Origin: Streptomyces caeruleatus
GTDB taxonomy: Bacteria; Actinomycetota; Actinomycetes; Streptomycetales; Streptomycetaceae
Assembly: GCF_001514235.1 (NCBI RefSeq)
Contig: NZ_KQ948930.1
Coordinates: 154,497 to 218,496, forward strand
Length of the DNA stretch: 64,000 nucleotides
Reading direction: 5' to 3'
How positions within the stretch are numbered: the first letter of the stretch is position 1; each line of letters begins with the position of its first letter. Below the pieces are notes generated by a model. The model ran no database searches and had not been told where the DNA came from. It worked only from the letters and a program-made list of their open reading frames with translations. Of this stretch, positions 51,914 to 60,016 are shown piece by piece. The position numbers and the translations under genes were made by a program.

Positions 51914-53067
51914 AGCTGGATCTCCGGAACATCGAGACGGCGGCCCTCGGCCGAGGACTTCAGGCCCAGCTCGGCGAGCTGGACGCCGCGGGCACCGGCG
52001 AGGAGGTCCCAGTGGTAGGGGGCGTCGGCGTAGACGTGCTTGAGGAACAGCTCCCACTGGGCCTTGAAGCCGTTGTCGAACTCGGCGTTGTCCGGGATCT
52101 CCTGCCACTGGTCGCGGAAGGAGTAGGTGGCCGGGATGTCCGGGTTCCAGACCGGCTTGGGGGTGAGGGAGCGGTGCTGGACACGGCAGTTGCGCAGACC
52201 CGCGACCGCGGAGCCCTCGGTGCCGTCTACCTGGAACTCGACCAGTTCGTCGCGGTTGACGCGCACGGCCCAGGAGGAGTTGATCTGGGCGATGGCGCCG
52301 CCGTCGAGCTCGAAGATGCCGTAGGCGGCGTCGTCGGCGGTGGCGTCGTAGGGCTTGTCGTTCTCGTCCCAGCGCTGCGGGATGTGGGTGGTGGCGATGG
52401 CCTGCACGGACTTGACCCGGCCGAAGAGCTCGTGGAGCACGTACTCCCAGTGCGGGAACATGTCGACGACGATGCCACCGCCGTCCTCGGCACGGTAGTT
52501 CCAGGACGGGCGCTGGGCGGTCTGCCAGTCGCCCTCGAAGACCCAGTAGCCGAACTCGCCGCGGATGGAGAGGATCCGGCCGAAGAAGCCGCCGTCGATG
52601 AGGCGCTTGAGCTTGAGGAGGCCCGGCAGGAAGAGCTTGTCCTGGACGACGCCGTGCTTGATGCCGGCCTCGTTCGCCAGACGGGCCAGCTCCAGAGCAC
52701 CCTCCAGCCCCGTCGCGGTGGGCTTCTCGGTGTAGATGTGCTTGCCGGCGGCGACCGCCTTCCTGATCGCCTCCTCGCGGGCGGAGGTGACCTGGGCGTC
52801 GAAGTAGATCTCGACGGTCGGGTCGGCGAGGACGGCGTCCACGTCGGTGGAGATGTTCTCCGGGTCCAGGCCGTGCTGCTCGGCGAGCGCCTTGAGGGCG
52901 TGCTCGCGGCGGCCGACCAGGATCGGCTCCGGCCACAGCACGGTGCCGTCGCCGAGGTCGAGACCGCCCTGCTCACGGATGGCCAGGATGGAGCGGACCA
53001 GGTGCTGGCGGTAGCCCATGCGCCCCGTCACACCGTTCATGGCGATACGCACCGTCTTGCGTGTCAC
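51910..53067 (-). CDS. Gfo/Idh/MocA family oxidoreductase
   Basis: Product of 385 aa from GTG 53067 with GAAGGGA upstream. The nucleotide site VRIAMNGVTGRMGYRQHLVR is a variant of the GxGxxG loop. GKHIYTEKPTATGLEGA carries the family EKP motif, and GGGIVVDMFPHWEYVL carries the Asp and His of the active site. It oxidises a sugar or inositol-type substrate with NAD(P). First gene of the operon and divergent from a LacI regulator. Confidence 0.9.
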   Translation of the reverse strand: MTRKTVRIAMNGVTGRMGYRQHLVRSILAIREQGGLDLGDGTVLWPEPILVGRREHALKALAEQHGLDPENISTDVDAVLADPTVEIYFDAQVTSAREEAIRKAVAAGKHIYTEKPTATGLEGALELARLANEAGIKHGVVQDKLFLPGLLKLKRLIDGGFFGRILSIRGEFGYWVFEGDWQTAQRPSWNYRAEDGGGIVVDMFPHWEYVLHELFGRVKSVQAIATTHIPQRWDENDKPYDATADDAAYGIFELDGGAIAQINSSWAVRVNRDELVEFQVDGTEGSAVAGLRNCRVQHRSLTPKPVWNPDIPATYSFRDQWQEIPDNAEFDNGFKAQWELFLKHVYADAPYHWDLLAGARGVQLAELGLKSSAEGRRLDVPEIQL

Positions 53068-53161
53068 GTCATTCCCTTCGTAGGCGTCGTACGCAGCATT
53101 CGTGCGCGTTTCGTACGCGGTTCTGCGTGCCGCGTACGCCCCTACCCCTGTTGAGCGTCAC

Positions 53162-53175
53162 AGCAAGCGCTTTCT
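53162..53175. promoter_or_regulatory. LacI-type operator AGCAAGCGCTTTCT
   Basis: The core AAGCGCTT with central CG matches the family form TGNAAGCGCTTNCA except at outer bases. It lies 95 bases upstream of the oxidoreductase operon and 213 before the divergent LacI gene, its likely reader. Confidence 0.65.
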
Positions 53176-53232
53176 ATGCGATAAGAAGCTAGCCTCTGAC
53201 CAGGGGTCCGGACAAGACCGTGACCGGGTTGA

Positions 53233-53254
53233 GTTGTTCGAGGGGACGAACAAC
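53233..53254. promoter_or_regulatory. Inverted repeat GTTGTTCG-N6-CGAACAAC
   Basis: A perfect 8-bp dyad with a six-base centre, 134 bases upstream of the LacI-type gene. The form is unlike a LacI operator, so a second regulator or an RNA hairpin in the leader is possible. Confidence 0.5.
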
Positions 53255-53387
53255 GGGGGTTCTTGGCCGTAAGGTCTGCTCGACATACACGGAACCGTGG
53301 CCGCTGACAGCCTGTCTACGAGGAGGCAGGCCTGTCTGTGAGAAGTACGAGGTGGGACGAGAAGATGCGCGACCGGAGGACGACGAG

Positions 53388-54434
53388 ATGACGGTGACCC
53401 TGGCGGACGTGGCGGCCCGCGCCCAGGTCTCCCCCGCGACGGTGTCGCGCGTGCTGAACGGGAACTACCCCGTCGCCGCCTCCACCCGGGAGCGGGTGCT
53501 GCGGGCGGTGGACGAGCTGGACTACGTCCTGAACGGGCCGGCGAGCGCCCTGGCGGCCGCCACCTCCGACCTGGTCGGCATCCTGGTGAACGACATCGCC
53601 GACCCCTTCTTCGGGATCATGGCGAGCGCGATCCAGTCGGAGATCGGCGGGCCGGGCGGCCGGGCGGGCGGTGAGCGCCTGGCGGTGGTCTGCAACACGG
53701 GGGGTTCGCCCGAGCGCGAGCTGACGTACCTGACCCTGTTGCAGCGGCAGCGGGCCGCCGCCGTCGTACTGACCGGCGGGGCGATGGAGAACGCGCCGCA
53801 CGCGGCGGCGGTCGCGTCCAAACTGCGCAAGCTGGCCGACGCCGGGACCCGGGTCGTGCTCTGCGGCCGGCCGCCCGCGTCCGACACCGGCGCCATCGCG
53901 CTGACCTTCGACAACCGGGGCGGCGGCCGCGAGTTGACCGAGCACCTCATCGGCCTCGGCCACCGGCGGCTCGGCTACATCGCGGGCCCGGAGGAGCGCA
54001 CGACGACCCGCCACCGCCTGGAGGGCCACCGCGCCGCCCTGGAGGCGCACGGCATCGAGGAGGACCCCCGCTGGACGGTGTACGGCCGCTACGACCGGCA
54101 GTCCGGCTACGAGGCGACGCTGGAACTGCTCCGCCGCGATCCGTCCCTGACCGCCGTGGTGGCCGCCAACGACTCCGTCGCCCTGGGCGCGTGCGCGGCC
54201 CTGCGGGACTCCGGCTTGCGGATTCCGGAGGACGTGTCGGTGGCGGGGTTCGACGACCTCCCCTTCAGCATCGACGCGGTGCCTGCTCTTACGACGGTGA
54301 GGCTGCCGTTGTCGGAGGCGGGGGCGCGGGCCGGCCGGATCGCGATGGGCCGGGAGGAGCCGCCGCCCGGGGGGATCGCGACGATTCGGGGGGAGCTGAT
54401 GGTCCGGGGGTCTTCTGGGGGGCCTCGGGAGTAG
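53388..54434 (+). CDS. LacI family transcriptional regulator
   Basis: Product of 348 aa; ATG 53388 has GGAGG ten bases upstream. HTH TLADVAARAQVSPATVSRVLN and hinge YVLNGPASALAAATSD, then a ligand domain with VGILVNDIADPFFGIM and IPEDVSVAGFDDLPFS. It most likely controls the divergent oxidoreductase-DUF993-isomerase operon through the AAGCGCTT site. Confidence 0.9.
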   Translation: MTVTLADVAARAQVSPATVSRVLNGNYPVAASTRERVLRAVDELDYVLNGPASALAAATSDLVGILVNDIADPFFGIMASAIQSEIGGPGGRAGGERLAVVCNTGGSPERELTYLTLLQRQRAAAVVLTGGAMENAPHAAAVASKLRKLADAGTRVVLCGRPPASDTGAIALTFDNRGGGRELTEHLIGLGHRRLGYIAGPEERTTTRHRLEGHRAALEAHGIEEDPRWTVYGRYDRQSGYEATLELLRRDPSLTAVVAANDSVALGACAALRDSGLRIPEDVSVAGFDDLPFSIDAVPALTTVRLPLSEAGARAGRIAMGREEPPPGGIATIRGELMVRGSSGGPRE

Positions 54435-54490
54435 GAGTGGTCCGCTTGCGGGTCGGCGTCCGTCGCGAGGGCGGACGCCGACCCGGTGGC

Positions 54491-54715
54491 TCAGGCGCCG
54501 ATGCGGCCCTGCTTCACCGCGCCGATGAACGACCTCCAGCCGTCGGTCGAGAAGAGCACGGCCGGGCCGGGGGCTGACTTGCTGTCCCGGACGGGGATGG
54601 TGGCGTGGCCGCGGGCGACTTCGAGGCATTCGCCCTGGTTGCCCGCGCTGTAGCTGGACTTGTACCACCCGGTGAAGGCGGACGAGTCGGAGGCGGTGTG
54701 CTCACTGCTGACCAT
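54491..54715 (-). CDS. DUF397 small protein
   Basis: Product of 74 aa. GWYKSSYSAGNQGECLEVA and VRDSKSAPGPAVLFSTDGWRSFIGAV are the DUF397 signature. These acidic small proteins are encoded beside XRE regulators of the WhiJ type in streptomycetes and are thought to modulate them. The start overlaps the upstream regulator stop by 14 bases, so they are co-expressed. Confidence 0.92.
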   Translation of the reverse strand: MVSSEHTASDSSAFTGWYKSSYSAGNQGECLEVARGHATIPVRDSKSAPGPAVLFSTDGWRSFIGAVKQGRIGA

Positions 54716-55526
54716 GCTCGTATTCCTCTGCTGCCGCCCTGACGAGCGCCAGGGACTCCTGCCGCGACAACGCGTCGCTCAGGGCAAGAGCGTAAGAGGT
54801 CTGGCAGGAGCTCACCAGCGCCGGATCGTCATGCAGTTGCCCGACGAGGAGGGCTTCGACGTAGGCCACGGGAGCGGAGTCGTCGAAGCTCATGAGAGTG
54901 AGCAGGCTCTGCACCAACGGATGTGCGCCGACGCTGTACGGAAGGACGTGCAGGCGCAGTCGACCCGCCTCGGCCTTGTCCGCGATTTTGTGCAGTTGTT
55001 CGGCCATGACCTGCGGACCACCGACACAGCGCCGGAGTACTGACTCGTCGAGCAGCGTCCAGACGGCCGGTTTCAACGGCCCGTCCAGAATCCTGGCACG
55101 CTCTGTTCGAATGACAACCTCGTCGTCAAGTTCCTCGGCTGTGTGGTTGGGGCGGTATGCGGCGAACACCGCTCGCGCGTAGGCGGGGGTCTGAAGCACC
55201 CCTGGGACCAAGGAGAGCGCGAACTGCTGGATAAGCGTGGCTTGTTGCTCCAGCTCTGCGGCAGCAGCGAAGTGGACGTCGTACTTGCTCTCCAGATCCT
55301 CCAGCCACCGCGCGAAGAACCCGTCCGTACCCAGCGCCTGATCGATCCGCCGTGCGTCATCAGGCTTCGGTAGCCGTCTCCCGGCCTCGAAGTGGCTGAT
55401 CAGTGTGGGCGAGCACACGATCAGTTCGCCCAGCCCCTCCTGAGTGAGCCCCGCTGCGATCCGCCGCAGCCTCAGCTCCTCCCCGTACTTCTCTCGTTGC
55501 GTCCGAGGCTTTCGAGTCTCGCTCAT
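54702..55526 (-). CDS. XRE-family regulator with DUF5753 (WhiJ-like)
   Basis: Product of 274 aa; ATG 55526 has CGGGAG nine bases upstream. HTH near residues 14-70: LRLRRIAAGLTQEGLGELI and SPTLISHFEAGRRLPKPDDA. The C-terminal DUF5753 region is marked by LVPGVLQTPAYARAVF, RARIL, WTLLDESVLRR and QLHKIADKAEAGRLRLHVLP. Paralogs control development or conflict-type modules in Streptomyces. It is divergent from two small coupled genes. Confidence 0.92.
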   Translation of the reverse strand: MSETRKPRTQREKYGEELRLRRIAAGLTQEGLGELIVCSPTLISHFEAGRRLPKPDDARRIDQALGTDGFFARWLEDLESKYDVHFAAAAELEQQATLIQQFALSLVPGVLQTPAYARAVFAAYRPNHTAEELDDEVVIRTERARILDGPLKPAVWTLLDESVLRRCVGGPQVMAEQLHKIADKAEAGRLRLHVLPYSVGAHPLVQSLLTLMSFDDSAPVAYVEALLVGQLHDDPALVSSCQTSYALALSDALSRQESLALVRAAAEEYEHGQQ

Positions 55527-55647
55527 GCGGCCAACTCCCGTTCCTGACAAAGGCGCTGTCAAGCCCTCACCTCTAGCAGCGTAACCAGCCACGACCGCAC
55601 TCTGTGAGTGATTCGCAACAGAGCGCATTCACGAGAGGCAGGCCGCC

Positions 55648-55827
55648 ATGTACGACCTCATCGCCCGGCTCATCAAGCCGTTCCGACGACGGTTCAGCCC
55701 GACCACCCACCAGACGGGGAACCTCACCCGGCGCGTACCGGCATCGCGGCGGGTGCTGTTGATCGCGGAACCCGGCATGAACCTGCGACCGCTACTGCCC
55801 CGTCTCCCCCTCAGGTGGGGCATGTGA
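55648..55827 (+). CDS. Small basic protein, 59 aa, coupled to the next gene
   Basis: The start ATG follows GAGAGGCAGG. The protein begins MYDLIARLIKPFRRRF, an amphipathic basic helix, and ends LRPLLPRLPLRWGM; it is rich in Arg and Pro. Its stop overlaps the next start (ATGTGA, with GTG at 55824). Small proteins starting MYxLIxRL occur beside XRE/DUF397 modules in other streptomycetes as I recall. Function unknown. Confidence 0.65.
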   Translation: MYDLIARLIKPFRRRFSPTTHQTGNLTRRVPASRRVLLIAEPGMNLRPLLPRLPLRWGM

Positions 55828-56135
55828 GCAACGAACCACGCCTGCTGCCCTGGACCGGCCCGGAAGGCAATCCCGCCTATGTCGTGGGCGACGGCACCGG
55901 CCGGGTCTCGCGCCTCGCGGACGAGATCGAAGGCCTCCAGCTCGGCATGGCCGACGAACTGCTCGCCCACGCCGCCACGCTCCTCGCGGAGCCTCGCGTG
56001 ACGGGTGGAGAACTGCGCTACATCGCCGGTTGCCTCAGCGACTCCCTGAGAGACGTCAAACGTGTGGCGGAGAGCAGAGGGGCGCGGCTGGGGCAGGGGA
56101 ACTCCACCTCGGACAGCCGCGACTTGCTCTCTTGA
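55824..56135 (+). CDS. Hypothetical protein of the XRE/DUF397 neighbourhood
   Basis: Product of 103 aa from GTG 55824. LLPWTGPEGNPAYVVGDGTGRVSRLADEIE is broken here into LLPWTGPEGNPAYVVGDG at the start and VSRLADEIEGLQLGMADELL, then a helical region (ELRYIAGCLSDSLRDVKRVA). This pattern recurs in small Streptomyces proteins encoded beside XRE/DUF397 pairs. No enzymatic motif. It is convergent with the hydrolase at 56138, two bases apart. Confidence 0.8.
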   Translation: MSNEPRLLPWTGPEGNPAYVVGDGTGRVSRLADEIEGLQLGMADELLAHAATLLAEPRVTGGELRYIAGCLSDSLRDVKRVAESRGARLGQGNSTSDSRDLLS

Positions 56136-56137
56136 CG

Positions 56138-56704
56138 TCACGACGCGATGGCTTCACGGACTTCGCGCAGCGAAGTGACGCCGTCGGAAGCGAGGAAGTG
56201 CCCCGCGCCGGGGATTACCTGCGCGGGGATTCCGAGCAGGCCGGCAAGGCGGTCGGTGTGGGCAGGCGGTACGTACGGGTCCGCGTCCGACCGGATGATC
56301 GTGAGTCGATCGATGCGGTTGCCCAGTCCCGTCACGTCACAGCCGTGTCCGATGTAGGCGTTCAGGTCCGGGAGCGCGGGCAGTCGGTCGACGAAGCCGG
56401 AGACCAGCACGAGGGTGCCGAGGCGCCAGGGGCTCGGCAGGGAGCGCAGATGGCGCAGCACGGTGAGGCAGCCCAGGCTGTGTGCGACGACGATCGAGTG
56501 CTTGTCAGGCGTTCCCAGGTCGGCGCGTACGGCGGCCGCCCACTGTGCGGGGTCCGGGGCTTGTGGGGACGGAAGGGCTGGGATCGTGGTCGGGACGCCG
56601 TCCGCTCGGAGTTGCTCGGCCAGCCAGCCGAACCAGTGGTCTTCGGGGGTCGCGCCGTAGCCGTGGATGATCGAGGCGCGCCGCTGGGTTGTTCCAGGTG
56701 TCAT
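56138..56704 (-). CDS. Small alpha/beta hydrolase, RBBP9/YdeN type
   Basis: Product of 188 aa. IIHGYGATPEDHWFGWLAEQL is shortened here to its landmarks HGYGATPEDHW at the N-terminus. The nucleophile is Ser in VVAHSLGCLTVL, the Asp in RSDADPYVP and the His in PGAGHFLASDG. A cytoplasmic serine hydrolase of unknown substrate. Its promoter overlaps a MerR-type site and would give an almost leaderless mRNA. Confidence 0.9.
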   Translation of the reverse strand: MTPGTTQRRASIIHGYGATPEDHWFGWLAEQLRADGVPTTIPALPSPQAPDPAQWAAAVRADLGTPDKHSIVVAHSLGCLTVLRHLRSLPSPWRLGTLVLVSGFVDRLPALPDLNAYIGHGCDVTGLGNRIDRLTIIRSDADPYVPPAHTDRLAGLLGIPAQVIPGAGHFLASDGVTSLREVREAIAS

Positions 56705-56713
56705 GCCGCAGGA

Positions 56714-56744
56714 CGGTATGGGTTCACGTCAGCGTGAAGGTCAA
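56714..56744 (-). promoter_or_regulatory. MerR-type promoter with 19-bp spacer for the hydrolase gene
   Basis: On the minus strand: TTGACC, nineteen bases, ATACCG. The spacer contains the dyad TTCACG-CTGA-CGTGAA. A long spacer carrying the dyad is the hallmark of MerR-activated promoters. The divergent MerR gene starts 22 bases beyond. Confidence 0.65.
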
Positions 56745-56765
56745 GCCGATGAGGAGGATTCGACG

Positions 56766-57119
56766 GTGCTGATCAGCGAACTCGCCGAGCTGACCGGGGT
56801 GAGCGCGCGAGCGCTGCGCCACTACGAGGACCGGGGACTCCTGGTCCCGGCCCGCGACAGCAGCGGGTACCGGGACTACTCCGAGTCCGACGTCACCCGC
56901 GTAGCGCGGATCAGGGCGATGATCTCCGCGGGATTGGGAACCGCGGCCATCCAGCGATACCTCGACTGTGCTCGCACCGGAGATCACGGCGTTTCGCTGG
57001 AGATGTGCCCGGATCTACGGGCTGAGCTGGACTCCCTGGCCGGCCGCCTCAACGCCAGGCAGGCCGAACTCCGCGAGACACAGCAGCGATTGAGCGAGCT
57101 CATTTCAGTGCGGGGATGA
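56766..57119 (+). CDS. MerR family transcriptional regulator
   Basis: Product of 117 aa from GTG 56766, with GAGGAGG eight bases upstream; the upstream frame overlaps the divergent gene. ISELAELTGVSARALRHYED and RGLLVPARDSSGYRDYSESD form the winged HTH; the rest is the dimerisation coiled coil with a Cys-containing turn (LEMCPDLRAEL). It probably activates the divergent hydrolase gene. Its end lies eight bases from the convergent DUF4389 gene. Confidence 0.9.
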   Translation: MLISELAELTGVSARALRHYEDRGLLVPARDSSGYRDYSESDVTRVARIRAMISAGLGTAAIQRYLDCARTGDHGVSLEMCPDLRAELDSLAGRLNARQAELRETQQRLSELISVRG

Positions 57120-57127
57120 GACCTCGC

Positions 57128-57919
57128 TCAGCCCGCGGTCACCGCGGCCGGCGCCGTACGGTCGTCCTTCTCGTCGTCGCCGTAGTCCACGACCCCGCCG
57201 GCGATGTGGCCGCCCACGCCGAGGAGCAGGAAGAGGACGACGAGGACCTTGGCCGTGGTGTCCAGGAGGAGGGGCCGGGTGCCGGAGCGGACCGCCTGCT
57301 GGGGAACCGGCTCGTCGCCGAACAGCCGCTTGGGGTAGGCGGGGGTCAGCATCGTGGCGTAGGCGGTGAACCGCATCTGGTAGCGGGCGACGGCGGCCGT
57401 GGCGGCGAAGACCGGGGCGGGCAGCCGCCCCAGCACGATGGCGATGAGCCAGAAGACCCAGCCGATCGCGAACCAGCCCGCCTGCGCGAGGTTGTTGATG
57501 ATGCCCGCCGGGATCATCAGGATCAGGCGGAAGAACACCGCGAGCCGGTTCAGCGGCGTGGCGCGCAGTTCGATCTGCACGGGGTGGTCGGGTGCGGAGA
57601 ACGCGAACGGCGGATACCGGTCGACCAGCAGCATCGAACTCGCGCCGACCCGCGTCCGGTAGACGAGGACGGAGCCGAGGAAGGAGAAGATCCCCTCCGG
57701 CAGCCGTCCCGTGAACAGCGCGGCGAACCATCCGACGACGGTCACGAAGAACGCCGCGATCGAGAGCAGGCAGACCACTACGAACTGCGGCAGGAGCAGC
57801 AGCCAGCGCAGCAGGACGGTCCAGCGCCGCTGCCGCGCGGCAGGCGGGATGTCCAGGACGGGCAGCCACTCCCCGCCCTCGGGGTCGGTGGCGGCCCGCG
57901 GATCCCAACCTGTCGCCAT
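57128..57919 (-). CDS. DUF4389 membrane protein
   Basis: Product of 263 aa; ATG 57919 with GGGAG five bases upstream. Membrane segments include LLRWLLLLPQFVVVCLLSI, FFVTVVGWFAALFTG, AVFFRLILMIPAGIINNL and VLVVLFLLLGVGGHI. DRYPPFAF and RLPAPVFA with RYQMRFTAYATMLTPAYP are DUF4389 hallmarks. Function unknown. The C-terminus is cytoplasmic or external and charged (DYGDDEKDD). Confidence 0.87.
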   Translation of the reverse strand: MATGWDPRAATDPEGGEWLPVLDIPPAARQRRWTVLLRWLLLLPQFVVVCLLSIAAFFVTVVGWFAALFTGRLPEGIFSFLGSVLVYRTRVGASSMLLVDRYPPFAFSAPDHPVQIELRATPLNRLAVFFRLILMIPAGIINNLAQAGWFAIGWVFWLIAIVLGRLPAPVFAATAAVARYQMRFTAYATMLTPAYPKRLFGDEPVPQQAVRSGTRPLLLDTTAKVLVVLFLLLGVGGHIAGGVVDYGDDEKDDRTAPAAVTAG

Positions 57920-58072
57920 GACCACTCCCAGTCGTGCCGTTTTCGCCTGACACCCACCATGCTGCGGCGCCCCGGCGGCCCCCGCCCCTTGCGGGCACCC
58001 GAACGGAGGTGGTCCGCGCACCCGGGCGCCAGGTGTTCGTGTGATCTTCCGTCACCGCCCCTTTGCTGGTAG

Positions 58073-58933
58073 ATGATCCGGATGAGCATCGGGGGACCAT
58101 CGACAGCCGCCGGACCCGTGAGCCGGCGTGCCGCCAACTGCTGTCTCGTGCTGCTGGTGATCCCGACGGTCCTGGTCGCCTACTTCTGGTACACCGTCTG
58201 GCACACCGGCCGCACGAACAGCGAGCGTCGTGAGAACGCCGTGGCCTCGCTCATGCGGGAAGCCCAGAAGGCAGCCTCTGACACCGGCCGGGCACTTGCC
58301 GAGAGCGATCCGTCCGCCGGCGCGGGCTCCGGCATCGACGCCCTCACCGGTGTGGTCTGGCGGTACAGCGAAACGCCCCTCATCACCTACGACCCGGGGC
58401 GGCACACCTTCACCGCCACCGCGCGCAGAGCCGTCTTCTACGACGAGGACCCGCTGGTTCTGGGCGGCGGCCCGGTCCGGATCACCCGCTGCTTCCGCTT
58501 CACCTTCGCCCTTCCCGAGCACTCGGGAACGGCCTGGACCTCCGACGTGACGGTGCGGGACGACGAGGCGTGCGGACCGAGTGAGCGGATCGCCGGTCAT
58601 GTGCGCTTCGCCCAGCGACGCCTCGCGGCCATGAGCCCGACGGACCTGACCCCCGACGGGGTGCGGCGGGCTCTCGACCCCACCGGCACTCTCGACTACT
58701 ACGGCGTCACCGGTGTGGTGCGGAACGAGCGGACCGCCACCGTCACCGTCACCGTCCTCGTCCGCGACGCGAAGGCGGCGTACGCCACGGCCGGGCAGTG
58801 CTACAGGTTCGTCCGGGACCTCGACCCGGTGCGCCAGGGCGCGGACGTCCCCTTCGTTCCCCTGGCCGACTGCCCCCGGGCGGACCGCGGGCGAGACCTC
58901 CCGACCCCGGCCGAATCCTCCGTTTCGGGGTAG
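58073..58933 (+). CDS. Single-pass membrane protein of unknown function
   Basis: Product of 286 aa from ATG 58073; ATG 58082 is equally possible and neither has a clear ribosome site. One membrane helix near residues 25-45 (CCLVLLVIPTVLVAYFWYTV) is followed by an extracytoplasmic domain with scattered Cys (TRCFRF, DDEACG, GQCYRF, ADCPRA) that could form two disulfides. No family recognised. Confidence 0.7.
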   Translation: MIRMSIGGPSTAAGPVSRRAANCCLVLLVIPTVLVAYFWYTVWHTGRTNSERRENAVASLMREAQKAASDTGRALAESDPSAGAGSGIDALTGVVWRYSETPLITYDPGRHTFTATARRAVFYDEDPLVLGGGPVRITRCFRFTFALPEHSGTAWTSDVTVRDDEACGPSERIAGHVRFAQRRLAAMSPTDLTPDGVRRALDPTGTLDYYGVTGVVRNERTATVTVTVLVRDAKAAYATAGQCYRFVRDLDPVRQGADVPFVPLADCPRADRGRDLPTPAESSVSG

Positions 58934-58980
58934 CGGCGGGGGCGCCGGCGTCCTAGGCTCGACCCGACGACATCTCTGAC

Positions 58981-59006
58981 TCAGTCAAGTATCTCAGTCA
59001 AGTATC
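58981..59006. repeat. Tandem 13-bp repeat in the promoter of the MarR-GNAT gene
   Basis: TCAGTCAAGTATC occurs twice back to back, ending 15 bases before the start codon. Head-to-tail identical half sites could bind the MarR domain of the product or reflect a small duplication across the promoter. Confidence 0.6.
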
Positions 59007-59021
59007 CGGGGGTCGACGATC

Positions 59022-59954
59022 ATGACCGTCCACGACATCCGTGCCTTCAACCGCTTCTACACGAACGTCATCGGCGCCCTCGACTACAGCCGCCACCTCT
59101 ACGCCCCGTACACCCTCACCGAGTCCCGCGTCCTGTACGAGCTCGCGCACTCCCCGCGCACGGACGCGGCCGACCTGCGGGCCGAACTCTCCCTGGACGC
59201 CGGGTACTTGAGCCGGATCCTGAACAAGTTCGAGCAGGACGGGCTCATCGAGCGCACGGCCTCGCGGGAGGACCCCCGGCGCCGGCGCGTCACGCTCACC
59301 GCGCGCGGCCGGGAGACCGGAAAGCTGCTGGAGGAGCGGGCCACCGAATCCGTCGGCTCACTGCTGTCGACCGTGCCGGCCGCCGAACGGCCGCGCCTCG
59401 CCGAGGCGATGACGACGGTCCGTACGATCCTGTCCCACGGCCGCCCTCCCCGCCGCGAGGACGTCCTGCTGCGCGAACCCGGCCCCGGCGACCTCGGCTG
59501 GATCGTGCAGCGCAACGCCGCGCTGTACGCCGCCGAGTACGGTTTCAACGCCGACTACGAGGGGCTGGTGGCGAGGATCGTCGCGGACTTCGCGCAGGAC
59601 CACGACCCGCATCTGGAGCGGGTGTGGATCGCCGAGCTGGACGGCCGGCCGGTGGGCTGTGTGATGTGCGTACGGGACGAGGCACCCGGCACGGCCCGGC
59701 TGCGGCTGCTGCTGGTCGAGCCCGACGCGCGCGGCCTCGGCATCGGCGACCGGCTCGTCGGGGCCGTCGTCGACTTCGCCCGCGGCGTCGGCTACCGCGA
59801 CCTCGTGCTGTGGACCAACGACGTCCTGGCCGCCGCCCGCCGCGTCTACCAGCGGCACGGCTTCGTCCTGGCCGCCGAGAAGCCCCACCGTTCCTTCGGC
59901 AGGGACCTGAACGGCCAGGACTGGCGCCTGGATCTGCACGGCACACAGGAGTGA
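59022..59954 (+). CDS. MarR regulator - GNAT acetyltransferase fusion
   Basis: Product of 310 aa. Residues 1-145 are a MarR winged HTH: YTLTESRVLYELAHSP, LSLDAGYLSRILNKFEQDGL and RRRVTLTARG (wing). Residues 148-310 are a GNAT domain with LLLVEPDARGLGIGDRLVG as the acetyl-CoA loop and DVLAAARRVYQRHGFVL. Fusions of this kind are widespread, but which activity dominates is not settled. The tandem repeat upstream may be its own site. Confidence 0.92.
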   Translation: MTVHDIRAFNRFYTNVIGALDYSRHLYAPYTLTESRVLYELAHSPRTDAADLRAELSLDAGYLSRILNKFEQDGLIERTASREDPRRRRVTLTARGRETGKLLEERATESVGSLLSTVPAAERPRLAEAMTTVRTILSHGRPPRREDVLLREPGPGDLGWIVQRNAALYAAEYGFNADYEGLVARIVADFAQDHDPHLERVWIAELDGRPVGCVMCVRDEAPGTARLRLLLVEPDARGLGIGDRLVGAVVDFARGVGYRDLVLWTNDVLAAARRVYQRHGFVLAAEKPHRSFGRDLNGQDWRLDLHGTQE

Positions 59955-60016
59955 GGCCCCCCGCCCGGGTGCCTGCCGGATGGGCGTGTCCGCGTTTCCC
60001 TGGCAAGGTGGGGTGC

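Larger units (their letters stand above)
53068..53387. other. 320-base divergent control region
   Basis: Holds three dyads between the oxidoreductase operon and the LacI gene: AGCAAGCGCTTTCT (53162-53175), GGTCCGGACA (53205-53214) and GTTGTTCG-N6-CGAACAAC (53233-53254). An open frame leading into lacI from 53220 has no similarity and is taken as leader. Confidence 0.6.

Noticed and set aside
53220..53387. N-terminal extension of the LacI-type regulator
   Set aside because: The HTH begins right after the ATG at 53388 with a good ribosome site; the extension has no similarity and crosses a dyad.
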